A DNA stretch of 64,000 nucleotides from Chalara sp. BL73 (lineage: Eukaryota; Ascomycota; Leotiomycetes; Helotiales): positions 124,001 to 188,000 of the forward strand of contig CAKJVC010000104.1 in the NCBI GenBank assembly GCA_918026815.1, in the 5' to 3' direction. The translations under genes were made by a program, and so were the position numbers. A model generated the notes under the pieces. The model had not been told where the DNA came from. It did no database searches and was given only the letters and a program-made list of their open reading frames with translations. This document shows, in pieces, positions 14,201 through 27,599 of this stretch. The first letter of the stretch is position 1, and the number at the start of each line of letters is the position of its first letter.

Positions 14201-14983
14201 TTGTTATACTGTGTGTTTTATTGTTTTAATTACAATAAAAAGTAATACGTTTTTATAAAATCGACTGTATTTAGTTTAATCGAACGCAAAAACTTTTTTT
14301 TTGTTAATTAAAACTTTTTTTAAAAAACTTTTTTTTTATAAATTATAGTATATTTCTAATATTTAAGTTTTTTAGCTTTTTAAACGTAAATTTTAACTTT
14401 TTAAAAATTTCCGAAAATTTAAAAATAATATGTTTTTAATATATTCCGATTTGTTTTTAAAAAACGTTTTTTGCTTTAAACTTTTTATACTAGTTACTTT
14501 TGCTTTTCGGAGTATTGCTTATTTCGTTAGTTTTGTTTATCGAACGAATTTTTTTATTTTTAGTTTTGTATACTATATTTACACTAAAATACTGCGTTGT
14601 TTTTTTTTTATAAAAAAAAAATATACAATTAAAGTTAAAATCTGTTTTTACAAAATTTAAAACTAAATAAGTATTTGTGTTTTATAAATTACTTACAAGC
14701 TTGTTTTTTTTTTTAAAAAAATAAAACTTACTTTTAAGTTTTTTAAGTATTAAAACAAACTAAAAGTTTTTTTAAAACATTTTTGCGTTTGTTATACAAA
14801 AGCTATTTATAGTTACGCAGTTAGTTACAAATATTGCTAGTTTTCCGAATTTGTTGTATATTCGTTATTACTATTAAACTCGATTATTTCGATTGTATTT
14901 TAAGCTTAACGTATTATAGCGTTTTTTGCGAATTTCGTTTCGGTATTTGTTTTTACTGTAATAATTAAACCGGTTTTTAAATT

Positions 14984-15676
14984 TTAAAAAAAAACAAAAA
15001 CAAAATTGTTAAAAAAGTTTTTAAAATAGCGAAATACTATTTTAGCTTTGCGTATAAATAAAAAGTTTAAAATTAGTTTAAAACTAAAAAAGTTTATAAT
15101 ATAAAATCGAGTTTTTATAGCTGTATTGCTAATAATAACCGGCAAATTGTTTATAAACTTTACAAATTTCGACGTACTTTTTGTAATAGTTTTTAAAACT
15201 ATATTGTTGTTTCGAGTAATAAAAATGTTTATTTTTGTCGCAACTTTTAGCGTTATTAAACTAACTTCGGCGCTTATATTAAGCGTAGCTTTAATATTTA
15301 CAAGTTTTAAACGTTTTACTAATATAATAACTATTTTTAACATAAAAAAATAAATTTCTAAATAACTAAAATATAACTTTACTAAGCTAAAACTAATATT
15401 AGTTGTAGTTTTACTATAATTAACCAGCTTTTTTAAGCTGACTATATTTTTATTAAATATATATTCAATTGTTGTGCTAGCACTAAAACAAATTACTAAC
15501 TCGCTTAAACTTATTATGCTTTTTTTAATAAGTATATACTTTATTTTTTTATTTAAAGTTTTTTTTAAAGTTTTAAACTGTTGTTTAAAAAACAAAGCCG
15601 GATTTGCTAGTAACAATAGTTTTTTTAAAGTAAATTTTTTAAAAATCGACTTTTGAATTATAAGCTTTACTAGCAA
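14984..15676 (-). pseudogene. Element G retropepsin (gag-pol protease) remnant
   Basis: This is the longest surviving frame of the AT-rich island (230 residues). Its middle matches a retroviral-type aspartic protease: a stretch reading ATLNISAEVSLITL stands where the family has the A-x-L-D-T-G-A-E catalytic loop, followed by a second conserved strand near the C-terminus (ILNFLFIRKA, family pattern IL-G-x-x-F/W). The catalytic aspartate is asparagine and the following T-G is I-S, so it cannot be active. Retropepsins cut the Gag-Pol polyprotein. Survival of a frame this long in RIP-treated DNA is chance plus few susceptible codons. Confidence 0.75.
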
Positions 15677-16497
15677 ACTTTTATAGCTGTAACTAAGTTT
15701 AGCTAATATATTCGCTATTGTAAATTTCGATTTTTAAGCTTTTATAAATTTTCGTTTTAAACTAGTTTTTTTAAACTTTTTAAGCTTGTTTTTAAAAACG
15801 CTTTTTTAAAAACGTACTGTTTTTAACTACAGTGTTTTAACTATACTGTGTTTTGCTTGCTTTTAAAACTTTTTTTGTAACGTAAACTTAAAGTTATATA
15901 GCATTTAACGCTTTTTTTTTTTAATAAATAGTTTTGTTTTTACAAGTTTTATTTTCGCTTTTTTTGCAATAAAATTTTGTATTTACACATTTATTTTATT
16001 ATTAAGCTTCGTTTTTGTTAGTATATTTTTAGTTTTATAAACGTAAGTTTTAATATTATTAACTATACTTTTTTTTTGAATTTAAATTTTTTTTTTTTTA
16101 AACTAAGCTTTTTTTTTTAAAGCTCGCTTTTTATTTTCGAGAATATAGCTAAATTTAGTATTAATAGTTCGCGCTATAATTTGATTTTTTCGCAAAAAGT
16201 CGTTGTTAAACTGTACTAGTATAAAAGTTTTTTTAGCTTTTTAAAGTTTTAAACAAATATAATAGTTTTTGTTAAATTTATAAATAATGCTTAAGTTTAT
16301 AAACTTTTTGTAGTTATAGTACTAGTTTATGTACTTATAAAATTTTTAAAGTTTTATATTATTTAACTAGTAATTTCTACACTATTTACAAGTGTTGTTA
16401 TTTTTAAATTTTTTTTTTTTTAAAATTTTTCGTAATTAACTTTATATTTTTTAGCATAATTTTTTTTAAAATAGTTAAAATTAGCTATTCGAGCTTT

Positions 16498-16908
16498 TTA
16501 ATAAATTTGTTTCGCAACAGTTTGTAAAATTCGCAAACGTTTTAAACTTTTTGTAATATTGTCGATTTTTTTATTCGTAATAAAACAGTTTTTGAAAAAA
16601 AATTTTTTAACAAAAAACAAAACAGTTTTTTTGCGATTTTTTATTTTAAAAGCCGAAAATGCTAAAAGTGCCGAATGCGTTTTTGCAAATACAAAAAAAG
16701 TGTTTATTTTTAAGTTTTTAAACTTTGTAAATAGTTTTTTTATTTTTTGTTTTTGTATTAAATTTTTTTTTTTTTTTAATACTGCACATTTGTTTTTAAT
16801 ATACTTATAAACTTTTTTGTAAAACTTAATGCTTTTCGTTTTTAGTTTTTTAAACTTTGCTGTATATTTAAAAATTTTTGCTCGCAGTTTATAAAGCAGT
16901 TTATACAA
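16498..16908 (-). pseudogene. Element G Gag-like open stretch
   Basis: A 136-residue open stretch of very lysine- and phenylalanine-rich sequence, with helical spacing like a Gag capsid region. The composition reflects glutamate-to-lysine and other G-to-A changes. There is no zinc knuckle. It lies just upstream, in minus sense, of the protease, where gag is expected. The call is by position and general character only. Confidence 0.45.
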
Positions 16909-18256
16909 AAACTTAAACGTTAGTATTTTATTTGTAATAACTTTTTTTTTTAAGTATTTTAATTTAGTTTAGTTAAATTTTTTGCAATATAAGTATATTT
17001 AACTTTGCGTTACGTAATTTCGATTATTGATTGTTTTAAAGTTTTTAACGTATTTGTCGAAATATACGATAGTATATAAAAATTGTTTCGAGTTTTTATA
17101 CCGGTATTTTTTTAATAGCTTTTGCTAAAAAGCTTTTTACGTTATTGCTAAATTACTATATTCGTTTAACTGTTTAATTTTTTTTTTCAGTTAAACCGAA
17201 GCGTATTTTGTTGCTTTTTTTTTTTTTTTTGTCGTTTTAAATTTTATAATTTTTAAAGCTTTTATTAAAAAACTTAAAGTATGCAATAATTTTTTTGCTA
17301 TTAAAAAACGAACTGCTATATTTTCCGAGTATCGGCATAAGTTAAAAGTAAACACAGTTATATAGTCGGCTTAAACTTATAAAAGCAACCGATTGTTTTT
17401 TAAATTTTTTGTGTTTGTGTATTTTGTTAAAAAATAAGTTTAAAATAAAATTTTCGAGTTTGTTTTTTTTTAACTTTTTAGCCGTAAACACGAACTTTAG
17501 TGCCGATACAAAAAACATTGTATACAGTATAAGTATTATAGCAGTAATAATAAACAAAAAGTTGTTTTGTTAAAAAACTTTCGAACGTAAAAAAAAAAGT
17601 TAATATAACTAGTCGTTGCTATTAAAGTAATTTATATATTTAATTCAACAATTTGCAGCAGTAACAAAAGTAATTTTTATACTTATTTGTTTTATGCTAG
17701 TTACTTAAACTTTAATAGCAACTACTGTTTTGTTAAAGCGTTTAAAACATTTTTTAGTAAAACTTTTTGCTGAAATTTTTTTAACGAAACTTTTTTATAC
17801 TGTAAATTAGCGTATGCTTAGTTTATACCGAAGCTTTGTAGCTTTTTGCTATTTGTTTGACTTTGATTATTGTACTAAATTCCGGTATTTTTAAGTTTTT
17901 TACTTTTTAAATGCTGTTTAAATGTTTAGTTTTAGCGTTTGCACGCTAGTTTTTATTTTTAGAATATTATTTAAAAAAGTCGTTTGCTAGCAAAAATTAC
18001 TAACTGAATAAGTTTCGGTAAACTGTTGTAACGCTTTTTAACTTTGTGCTGCTTTTTAAAAGCTTGTAGCGTTTTTTTTTGTATTACAAAAATATCGCTA
18101 TAATGCTTTTTATCGAGTAGCCCGTTAGTAAAGCGTATTTAAAAAAAATTGTGCCGATGCTTTTTTTTTTGCTTTTTCGCACTGCATATCGCGTTTATAA
18201 GCTTTGCTGTTGCTACAAAAAGTGCTTGATTTTTTGCGTAAATTACTAAAAATACA

Positions 18257-18605
18257 TATAGCGAAAAATATACTAAAAAGCAAAAACAGCAACAGGATTT
18301 AGCACAAAACTTATAAGCGTAATAACGATAGCTGTAGCATACTAAAAAAAGCACCGGTAAGCCTAAGCTTTATATAATAAATAAACGTTAATAGCTTATA
18401 GGATATAATATATAGAAAAGTAAAATTAGTTGTATTAATATAGCGTTCTAAGTGTTGTTGTTGATAATTAATAATTGTTGGTTTTTTTCGATCCCCAGCA
18501 CTGAAAGCATCCTTTATATGCACTTTTCGATCCGAGGTCACATGACTAGCAACCACACTTCATTACGCGGCAACTGCAAAGAAAAAGGAATCAATCCCTA
18601 CCACA
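18257..18605 (-). repeat. Element G LTR, right copy (5' LTR)
   Basis: This is the mirror image of the left copy: the inner half is RIP-mutated and the outer part (about 18,490-18,605) is preserved. Read on the minus strand, the preserved part carries a TATA box, CATATAAAGG, as expected of a 5' LTR promoter firing leftward. Confidence 0.85.
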
Positions 18606-19640
18606 CTAAAGCGAAAAAAGTAAATTTTATAAATGCAAAAATTGCGGCGCTTTTTGTTAATAAGTAAAAAAGTGTTAAGTTTTGTTTTAAAAAGCAAGTC
18701 GGCATTTTTGTAGTATAAATTTCGACAATGTTTATTTACGAAAGTAGTTTTTTGTAGCAAAATCGATTTAGTGTTACTAAAAAATCTATATTGCAAAAAT
18801 TGTTAATTTAAGCTTTAAATTAAAAAGTATTAGATTTTTAATTAAATTGCTTTGTTTGTGTTATAAATTGTACTGTAATTTGTAATATATAATTAAAGTC
18901 GAAAAGTTGTCGAAAAAAATTCGATATTTAAATTCGGTCGTTTGCTAAATAATCGTAATTTTTTTAGTTAAATTTTTAAGCTATAATTTATTTTGCAAGT
19001 TTACGAAAAAGCTTTAGTAAATAAAAGTTTTGTATATAAAAGTCGCGAATCTTGTAAAGTAACTTTATAAAGTTAAAAACAAAATACTATTTAAAATCCG
19101 GATTGTAGCCGACTTAACTAATTTAATATTTTAAAACATTTCTGATTTTGCGTACTGCTTTAATATTGTTAACTTTTTTTTTTTTTTTTTTAGCAATTAG
19201 TTTTGTTTTAAGCTTAGAATTTTTTTAGCTTAATAACGGATTGTTTAAATTTTTAGTTAATACGTTAAAAAAAAAAACGTTATAAATTTTTAATTTAGCA
19301 AACAAAACAAACTTGTAAGCATTTTTTACTTGTTTAGTAATTTTAAAAAAACTTATTTACTGTTCGGCTAGTTTTTAACTAAACTTATAGTTTTTTAAGT
19401 TTTTTGTAAATAAATAAACTTTATTTGTAACTTTTTAGTCAATAGCTTTTCGATGTTTGTTTACTAAAAAAAACATACGTTTTTAAACTTTTAGCATATT
19501 CGCTTTAGCTAGTTTTTATAATTCTTTTATACAATTAGCCAGTTTTCGTGCATTTTCGTAATTAAGCTTTTTTAATAAAGTATTAGTTTTTAGCGTATTT
19601 TAGTTTTAGCTTGTTTTAAAGTCGATTTCGAACTTAAACC

Positions 19641-19832
19641 TGTCATGAATAGTCACGTGATGCAGGTTACGAGGTTGTGGGTCACGTGTTCGGTTCCCAT
19701 AGGCGAGCGTCACGTGCTCCACTCTCTATTAGGTTGAGGAATCGTTCAACCACATACCTTTCCTTTTTAGTTTAGTATTGTCGAATAGAACCTTATAATA
19801 GCTATTTTTGCGCCTATATTAGCTTTGTGACA
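19641..19832 (+). repeat. Element C 5' LTR
   Basis: The 192-bp LTR starts TGTCATGAAT and ends GTGACA. It is nearly untouched by RIP although the adjacent interior is destroyed. It contains three CACGTG palindromes (19,654-19,659, 19,683-19,688, 19,711-19,716) and AGTTTAGTATT at 19,769-19,779, the partner of the primer-binding site. Confidence 0.9.
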
Positions 19833-19833
19833 A

Positions 19834-19844
19834 AATACTAAACT
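19834..19844 (+). other. Element C primer-binding site (self-priming type)
   Basis: AATACTAAACT is the exact 11-base reverse complement of AGTTTAGTATT in the 5' LTR at 19,769-19,779. The core decamer starts 3 bp after the LTR end, as in A and F. Confidence 0.65.
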
Positions 19845-22429
19845 TATTTAACTTTATTCCTGAAAAGAAATTCAATCATACTGATCCTTTCGCTGTCGCT
19901 CGTATTTATACTACATGTACTAAATAAATACATTAGCAAAAAACCTGTTTTCGACTTAATTTAACTTAACTCGACTTGTTTACAAATATTTTATACACTA
20001 CTCGACTTAATACTTAACTAAATTCGACTCGAAAACTCGACTTGCTTATTAAACTTGTTTACTTAATACTTGATATTTAATACTTGCTTCGAAAAATAGC
20101 TCGTTTTTACAATAAATCGAACACGAACCGACAAGTTACTTTTACGCTTAAAAAACTAAAAAATAAGTTTTTGCTCGTTTAACTACTTAATTGTAAAAAT
20201 GTAAAAAATATAAAAAAGTTTACAAATAAAAAGCTTTTTAAAACTGTACTTACAACTAGCGATACAATTACTAAATAAAAAAATAAAATACTTGCTACTA
20301 AAACTAAAATAGCTACGTATAACAACTGTATTGCTATATTTAAAAAGCTTGCAAAAAGTATACAAACTAAACTGAATTAAAAACAAATTATTATTAATTA
20401 CTTAAAAAATACTCGTTTAAAGTTTGTATTAAAAATTTTTTAACGTTTACGTTGTTTTATAACAGTTTTTAACTTTGATTTACTAAATAAAAAAAAAATG
20501 CGTTATTTAATATTTAAAAGCTGCAAATTAAAAAAAAATTAAAAATTAATAAAAACTATTTTAATAATAAAAAGTCAAAAATGTTTTACGTATTTAAATA
20601 TACAGCAAATAATATTTAAAAGTATTTTAAAACATAATACAATACAAACGAAAATTAGTTTGCAATTACTAACGAAATAATCGATTATTTAAAAACAATT
20701 TATACAAACTTGTTTAAACTGTAAAATGCTCGCAGTTTGTTTCGCCGATTAACTATAAAAGCAAATTAAACGTTTTCGAAATTTTATATATTGTTTTTAT
20801 ATTTTACAAAAAAAGCTTAAATTTTTAGTTTAAAATAAAAATTCGAACTTTATAAAAAGTTTACAGTTAATTTGCAAATAACTATAGTTTTAATAATCGA
20901 CATACTAGCGACGTACAAAAAAATAGTTAACAAGTATTTATTAATTAATTAAACTTTAAAAAAAACAAAAAATTGTATAAATTGCTTTAACAAATTAAAA
21001 CTTTTACTACTAATTGTTATAACTAAAAAAGCACTTAAAAAAACTTGTATTGTATTTACTTTTAAAATCGAACTATTTATTTTTTAAGTTTTTTACGTTT
21101 TATTAATTTTTAAAAATGTTAAATGTATATTCGAATATTTAAATAAACAGTGTTTTTTTTACAAAAAAATTAGTTATTTTTTGCGCAATTACTTCGTAAA
21201 AAAAAAAAAAGTCGCAATTATAAAAAAAAGTAATAAAAAAGCAATTTAAAATACGAAATCGAAAAACGTTTAATTTTAAAAAAAAACTTTTTTTTAAAGT
21301 TATACAACGTTAATTTAAGTATAAATTTAAACTAATTAATAAAAAAAATCAGTTTAACTTTATTTTGTATTATTAGCTGCAATAGAATTAATATTAAATC
21401 GTTTACGTTTATTAATACAAAAACAAATAGTTATACGTTTATAAATAGTAAATTTGCAAATTTAATTTATTAATATTTAAATTTGCAACGCTAACAACTT
21501 TTTTATTCGAAAAAGCTTATAAAATATAATAAAAAAAGCTGAATTGTTATTACGAATTACTTTGTTTTAAACTTGTAAATAAAAAACTATTTAAACTGTA
21601 ATACGTTATTTATAATTACTTTTTTTAAAAACAAAAACATAATATTAAAAAAAATATAGTATATTTAAAACAAAGTATTAGTTAATTGTACAAATTACAA
21701 CTTAATATAATTTAAAAATTAAAAACAAAAACCGAAAACTTAAAACAAAACAATTGTAACAAAAAAAAAAATTTATTAATTATTATAAATTTACGTTACT
21801 AACAAAACGCTGTACAAAAAAATCAACTGTTAAATAATTTTTAAAAATTAAAAACGTTACTAAAAAAAACTGCTAGTATTTAAAAACAAAATTAAAAAAA
21901 CAATTATTAAAAAATAAATCGAGCGTTATTAAGTATTGTTTAGCTAGTTTATATATTTGCTATAGCTCGTAAAGTAAAACAACTTACTACAATAATCGAT
22001 ATTATTAATATTTCGACTTTTGCGTTTTATTTTAATTTAAAAAAAAAAAAAATACTTTATTTATTATTAATTTGTTCGAAATTAATTATTTAATAAATAG
22101 TCTGTAAAAAAACTTAGTTTTAAAACAAAAAACTAAAAAATCTAAACTTAACTAATTATAACGTATTTTTTTTTTGTAATATCGAAAATATATCGACGTA
22201 TTTTCGAAAATAGCATTTAATAAACTATTACTATATTGTTTATATAATTACAAAATCGTGCTTAAAAACTTTACTAACAAAAAAAAACTAAACTATAGTT
22301 TTTTGCGCAACTTATTTATACAAAAACTGCAAAAAATAAAAAATTTTTTAGTTAAAAACTTAAAAAAAAAGTTTATTAAAACTAACTAATTTTTTTTTGC
22401 AGTTTTTATATTATTTATTATAAAACTTA

Positions 22430-22800
22430 ACAAAAAATTACAGTTTTATATCGATTTTCGTAAACTTAATAATTTAACTATAAAAAACCGATACTTTTTA
22501 TTGTTAATTAAAAAAACATTAAAAAAACTAAACAAAACAAAATTTTTTATTAAACTAAATATTCAACAAACGTTTTATTGTATTTAAATAAATTTTAAAT
22601 TTAAAAAACTAACAACGTTTTAAACTTGTTACAGTTTATACAAATATAAAGTACTGTTTAAAAAACTAATAAACGAACTTACAATATACTAAAAATATAT
22701 AAACAACGTATTATTTAAATATTTAAATAATTTTTGTACAGTTTATTTAAATAATATTTTAATTTACTCGAAAAATTTTGTCAAACATAAAATACACGTA
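22430..22800 (+). pseudogene. Element C reverse transcriptase remnant
   Basis: Plus-strand translation through stops gives LQFYIDFRKLNNLTIKNRY, then a palm segment, then V-Y-L-N-N-I-L-I-Y-S-K (Y-L-N-N at 22,744-22,755). This is the Ty3/Gypsy pattern with both catalytic aspartates of Y-L-D-D changed to asparagine by G-to-A transitions. The corresponding element D sequence carries the same substitutions, so either the progenitor was already mutated or the same sites were hit twice. Confidence 0.85.
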
Positions 22801-23489
22801 AAAACAATATTAAAATATTTACGAAAAGCTAGTTTATAAATCGATATTTACAAATTCGAATTTAGTATTATTTGTATTAAATATTTAAAATTTATTATAT
22901 TTATAAAAAGCATTAAAATAAACTTAGCAAAAATCGACGCAATATAAAAATAAAAACTTTTTACAACTGTTAAAAACGTATAGTTATTTTTAAAATTTTG
23001 TAATTTTTATAAACGTTTTATTAAAAACTACGAATGTATATTTAAACTATTAACGCTATTTATAGTTAAAAACAACTTGTATATATAAAACGAAACTTGT
23101 TAAAAAGTATTTAAAAAGCTTAAAAATGCTATATCAACAGCGTTTATTTTACAGTACTATAATTTTAATTTCGAAATAATAATCGAAATTAACGTATTAA
23201 ACGAAATAGTAAAAAAAGTGTTATTTTAATAAAATCTAGTTACAAAATTTTAGTATTTTATAGTATATTTCACGAAAACTATACAAATAGTCGAAATTAA
23301 TTACAATATTTATAACAAAAAAATACTCGCGATTATAAAAACTATTAAAAAATAAAAATTAAAACTGCAAAAAATACAAATAACAGTTTTTTTTAAAATA
23401 TTTTCGAATTACAAAATATTAAAATATTTTATAACAATTAAAAAACTGTCGACTAAACAAATTCGATAAGCCGAACTACTTTTACAATA

Positions 23490-25265
23490 CAATTATAAAC
23501 TTATATATCGAAAAAAAAAAGTTAATTTACGAGTTAACGCGTTAAATCGAAAATATAAAAACGTAAAAACACAAAAAAAAACTATTGCTAAATATCGAAT
23601 ATAGTTAATAATTTTTTGTTTTAAAATAAATAAAACTATTATTACAAACTTGTAATTAGTTACAATCGAAAAGTTACTAAAATACAACAGCGTACAGTTA
23701 ATATTTGTAATTTTAAAAACTAATTGTATATTTGCAAATTTAAAAAAGTTATAAAAAAAAGTTAAATTTAAAAATAATACTTAATTAACGAAAAAAAAAT
23801 TGCTATTACAGTTAAAAAAGCTATATATATTTAACGAAATGCTAAATTAATCAATATTTTTATAAACTGCAATAATTAAAAAAGCTTATAATAAACTTGC
23901 AATTAACTATTTAAAACAAATAAAATTAATTTAGTTTTTAAAAACTCGATACAATTAAACCGATTTAACAAGTAATATTGTTCGATATTGCTTTAATTGT
24001 TATATATACTACAAAGTTTATATATTTAAAAATAAAAAGCTTAAATTGCTATATTAATTATTAATTTTTAATCGATTTTAACAATATTTTACAATAAATT
24101 TTAAAAAATACTTTAAAAACAAAAACAGTTATAATATAGTAGCTATTTTTGTAAACCGACTAAAAAAACGTTTAATATCGATATTTATAAAAAATACAAT
24201 TACGACTAAACAGCTAGTTTTTTTGTTTTTTATATACGTTATACAATATATAAAAATTTCGAATTCGATAATTTTAAATCGAAGCTTTTAATTTGTATTT
24301 AACTTTTAAAACGAATTTTACGAACAGCTATAAATTAAAATTAAGCTATCGACTGCAAATTACTTTTAAACTAATAAACAAACGAAAATCGTAAATTAAT
24401 ATTTTAATTAAAAACTACAATTATACGTAAATTATTATTAAAATAACTAAAACAAATAAGTTTTTATTATTAACTTGTAACAAGCTTTACTTTTATATAC
24501 AACAATAAGCTAATTTTTATTTTTTACAAAACGTAGTTATAAAACTTGTACGTTATTCGACTAAAAATTACTCGTAACAAAAAACTTAGCTAAAAAACGC
24601 TTAAACAAAAAAAAAGCTAAAATATTGTTATCGAAATTTTACGAGTTATAAAATATTGCAAAAAACAATATAAAAATATTTTAAAAACGCTATACTAAAC
24701 AAACTAACAAGTATCGACAAAAATTTAACTTTAAAGTAAAAAATTTAATATAAGTTACAATTAAAAATTAAAAAAGCTACCGGCTTAGCTGTAAATTAGC
24801 AAATTAAATAAAAAAACTTTTTAAAATACTCGAAATAGTAAACTATTCGTACAAGCTAAAATTACTGCTTACTATAAAAGTTTACTTTGTTTTTTATACA
24901 AAAAAACTGCGAAAAACCGCTAACAATTTATTGTTTAACTAAACTAATTTAAATTTACTTTTTGTTATTGTCGATAATTATAAAAAGTACAAAATAAAAA
25001 AAGTTTTTGCAGTTCGTATAATTCGCAAAAAACTGAAATATCGAATTAAGTAAAAAAAATAAAATAAAAATTTTAAATAGTACTTTGCAGCTACGTTAAC
25101 TAACAGCGCTACAACTTTTAAAACGTTTTATAACACGTATTCGAAACAACTTAAACTATTTGTAAACTTGCAATACTGGCTAAATTGCGCTGAAAAAAAC
25201 GAGTTTCCGGAATTTCGTAAAAATAATAATCGGGCTGCTGACTGAAAAGAAATATTAAGGCTGTT
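23490..25265 (+). pseudogene. Element C integrase and chromodomain remnant
   Basis: The stretch starts with the RNase H/integrase tether (around 23,500-23,560, NLRVNALNRK where active copies have an A-D-A-L-S-R type box). The integrase core follows, with the three catalytic acids replaced: N at 24,154-24,156, N at 24,277-24,279 and K within TNKQTKIVN near 24,385-24,405. A chromodomain begins about 24,985 (stretch KKYKIKKVFAVRI) and runs into a conserved C-terminal tail ending AEKNEFPEF and a stop at about 25,245. The last 100 bases are only lightly RIP-mutated. The integrase inserts element DNA and the chromodomain reads histone H3K9 methylation in this family. Confidence 0.85.
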
Positions 25266-25445
25266 GTACGTATAATTAGAAAGCTTGCTTTTTTACTAAA
25301 GTCAGGACCCAGTGTGTGGGGGCACGTGATGCCGAAAATTGGTGGTTGAGGGCTCAAAAAGAATCATGTGACTTAAAAAAACACTTTCACGTAATAGTGC
25401 TTTTTCACGGGCTATTCACGGGTCGGTACATTGCTAAAAAAGCTG

Positions 25446-25483
25446 AGCGCAGCGAAATAAGGGGGTTTAAAGGCTTAGCCCCC
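25446..25483 (+). repeat. Helitron subterminal GC-rich motif, left
   Basis: GCGCAGCGAAATAAGGGGG is followed by a complementary CCCCC at the end of the stretch. A related GCGCAGCGAAATA with a GGGGGC run occurs at 31,525-31,556 near the other end, in the same orientation. The left 280 bp of the Helitron, including this motif, are barely RIP-mutated. Confidence 0.45.
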
Positions 25484-25493
25484 AAGATTGACC

Positions 25494-25528
25494 TTTTTAC
25501 AGGCTTTTACAAGCTTTTACAGGCTTTG
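25494..25528 (+). repeat. Three tandem CTTTTACAGG-like units
   Basis: The sequence repeats CTTTTACAGG/CTTTTACAAG three times with a 10-11 bp period just inside the Helitron left end. Short subterminal repeats are common in rolling-circle elements; a protein-binding role is only a guess. Confidence 0.35.
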
Positions 25529-27599
25529 AGTAATTGACTTTTTGCACGGGTCGTTTACAAGTCGGTGCGCTAGCTACAAAATGTTTTTTTGACGTATAAA
25601 CCTAAAACTGTAAACAAAATATCAAATATTAACAAACTATTAACTAATTTATTCTATATACTTGCAATAGCTTCTAAATGTTGCTTTACGTGTGCTAATA
25701 CGCGTGATTTCTTTTTATTTCTTTAAAATCCTGCTAATTCTGCTAGTAAACTATTGGCTACTTGTTTTCGGTGCTGTAAAACCCAAGTTCAAGCTCGACA
25801 AAAACAAGCTTTACAGTTTGTCGACTTTAATATACAGCTTCGAAAACGTGTTAATCGATTTGCGAACGTTGTAACACGCCCGAAAACACTTGTTGCAAGC
25901 TTAAAAACTATTCGGCTTTTTTTTTTTTCAGAAACAATACCGCCGCTTTTTTCTGTACCCGAAATTACTATTAAACAATCTTTTTAACAACTTGCAACAA
26001 AACCGGGTTTTATATTTACAAAACAATAACAGTATATTTAAAACTTTTATACAGCTATAAATACTATACAAATAAAAACCTGTAGCCGGTACTATAAGCG
26101 TTAGTTTTAAATACGTTTATAAATCGGCATTTGTTAACAATGCTTTTTACAAAACAAAAACAACTAGTTGCTTTTTTTAATAAGCGTAAATAATAATATA
26201 AATCCCGAAAAAATTCTTTTTTACTTGCTAACTTTAAGTTAAGTTAAAAAAATAATTATTGCTCGTTTATACGTTTAAATAGTTGTATATTGCGTTTGCA
26301 GCTATTAATATTACTATTTAAGCTATTGCGTAAACTTTACGCAAAATATTGTTAAAACAGTTAATGTATTACTTAATTTGCTTACTAAATTAAATATAGT
26401 GCTTTTACAATTGTCCGACAGTATTTTTTAAGCCGATTTTTGATATTTTCGCTAGTACACTAAAAATTTTCGAGTTTGTAAAAATCGAATTTTAACTCAG
26501 TTTCGGTTTTTATAAGCTTACTATTCAAATTACAAAAATATTACAATTTCAACAACTTGTATTAATACGCTTTTAAAAAACAGAAATGTTTTATTTTTTT
26601 TTTTTTTTATTATTAACAATAATAACTTTAATAGTAATTTAAATCCGAATCCGGTACAGTTTGTTATAAACAGCAACTTGATTTTTTTAAATTTTCAATT
26701 AATAGTTCTTAATATTAGTATTAACGCTACAAAAGTTGATTTAATATTAGCAAACTTTACAGCCGAGCGTATAGCTTAAATTCTATTAAATTACGAGCTG
26801 TTTACACTTTTTATTCGTTCGATTTTTTTAAATAAAGCAGCTAAAAACGATAAACTGTTTATTATAGCTTTTTCAACTTTTTATTTTACTAGCTGTACAA
26901 AATTCAATACTTTACGGATTTGTAAAGTCAACTTGGCGAAATATACGCGGCATTTACTATACTATAAAAATAGCAGATTTAGCTAGTATTTTTATTAACG
27001 GTTTTTAGTTTTTAATATTTTAATGCGGCGAAAAACTAACAAATCGGCTCGGTTTTACGTTTTTAAATACTCGAAAACTAAAAATTTTATTTGTAAAAAG
27101 CTTGTAAAAACGTTAGTTAACAATCCGAATTATATTTTGCTTTAAATTGTTCGTTAAAATAGCTGTTTAACCGGCATACAGCTATTTTAAAAAAATCGAA
27201 GCAATACTTTACAAGCTTAAACTCGATTTTTTAGCTTTAACGCTGTTTCTGTTTTTTTTACGTTTAGTGCAGCTAATATACAATAAAATAACTTTTATTG
27301 TTATTTGCTAAGCCGAAACAAGCTTTTTACAAATAATAAAATCGCGCTACAAAAATAGAAATAAAACAGCGTTCAAACTTGCTTTTATATTATCGCTTAC
27401 TATTTTTACTTTCGGTTTACAGCTTTTTTACAGCACGTTATTAAACTGTTTTTTAAGTATACCGATTTATAAAATTGTTCGAAATAGCAAACTTGTAAAT
27501 TTAACTACTTTCACGAACTGTTTTAAATTTTAACCGCACTTTAATTTAACTCGAATATACTTGCAAAACTAAAAAAATTTGCTTAATATTAAAAAGCGC

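Larger units (their letters stand above)
7963..18605 (-). mobile_element. Element G: Gypsy-type retrotransposon inserted in B
   Basis: Two 349-bp LTRs (7,963-8,311 and 18,257-18,605) bracket the element. The four bases CTAA sit directly outside both ends (7,959-7,962 and 18,606-18,609). LTR tips are TGTGG and CCACA. Coding remnants are on the minus strand in gag, protease, reverse transcriptase order (16.9 kb down to 13.4 kb). The 10.6-kb length is long for Gypsy; 8,312-13,440 has no domain I can name and may include another, more degraded guest. The protein remnants belong to a different Gypsy lineage from C and D. Confidence 0.8.

Noticed and set aside
15126..15656. Plus-strand frames opposite the G protease
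   Set aside because: They are antisense shadows of the minus-strand retropepsin remnant.
8312..18256. Self-priming site for element G
   Set aside because: No reverse complement of the sequence after the G 5' LTR was found in that LTR; G probably uses a tRNA primer or the site is mutated.
18311..18796. Several frames on both strands around 18.3-18.8 kb
   Set aside because: They lie in the preserved half of the G LTR and its flank; openness reflects less RIP, not coding.
25316..25537. 73-residue frame at the Helitron left end
   Set aside because: It covers the GC-rich subterminal motif and tandem units and looks like non-coding terminal sequence.
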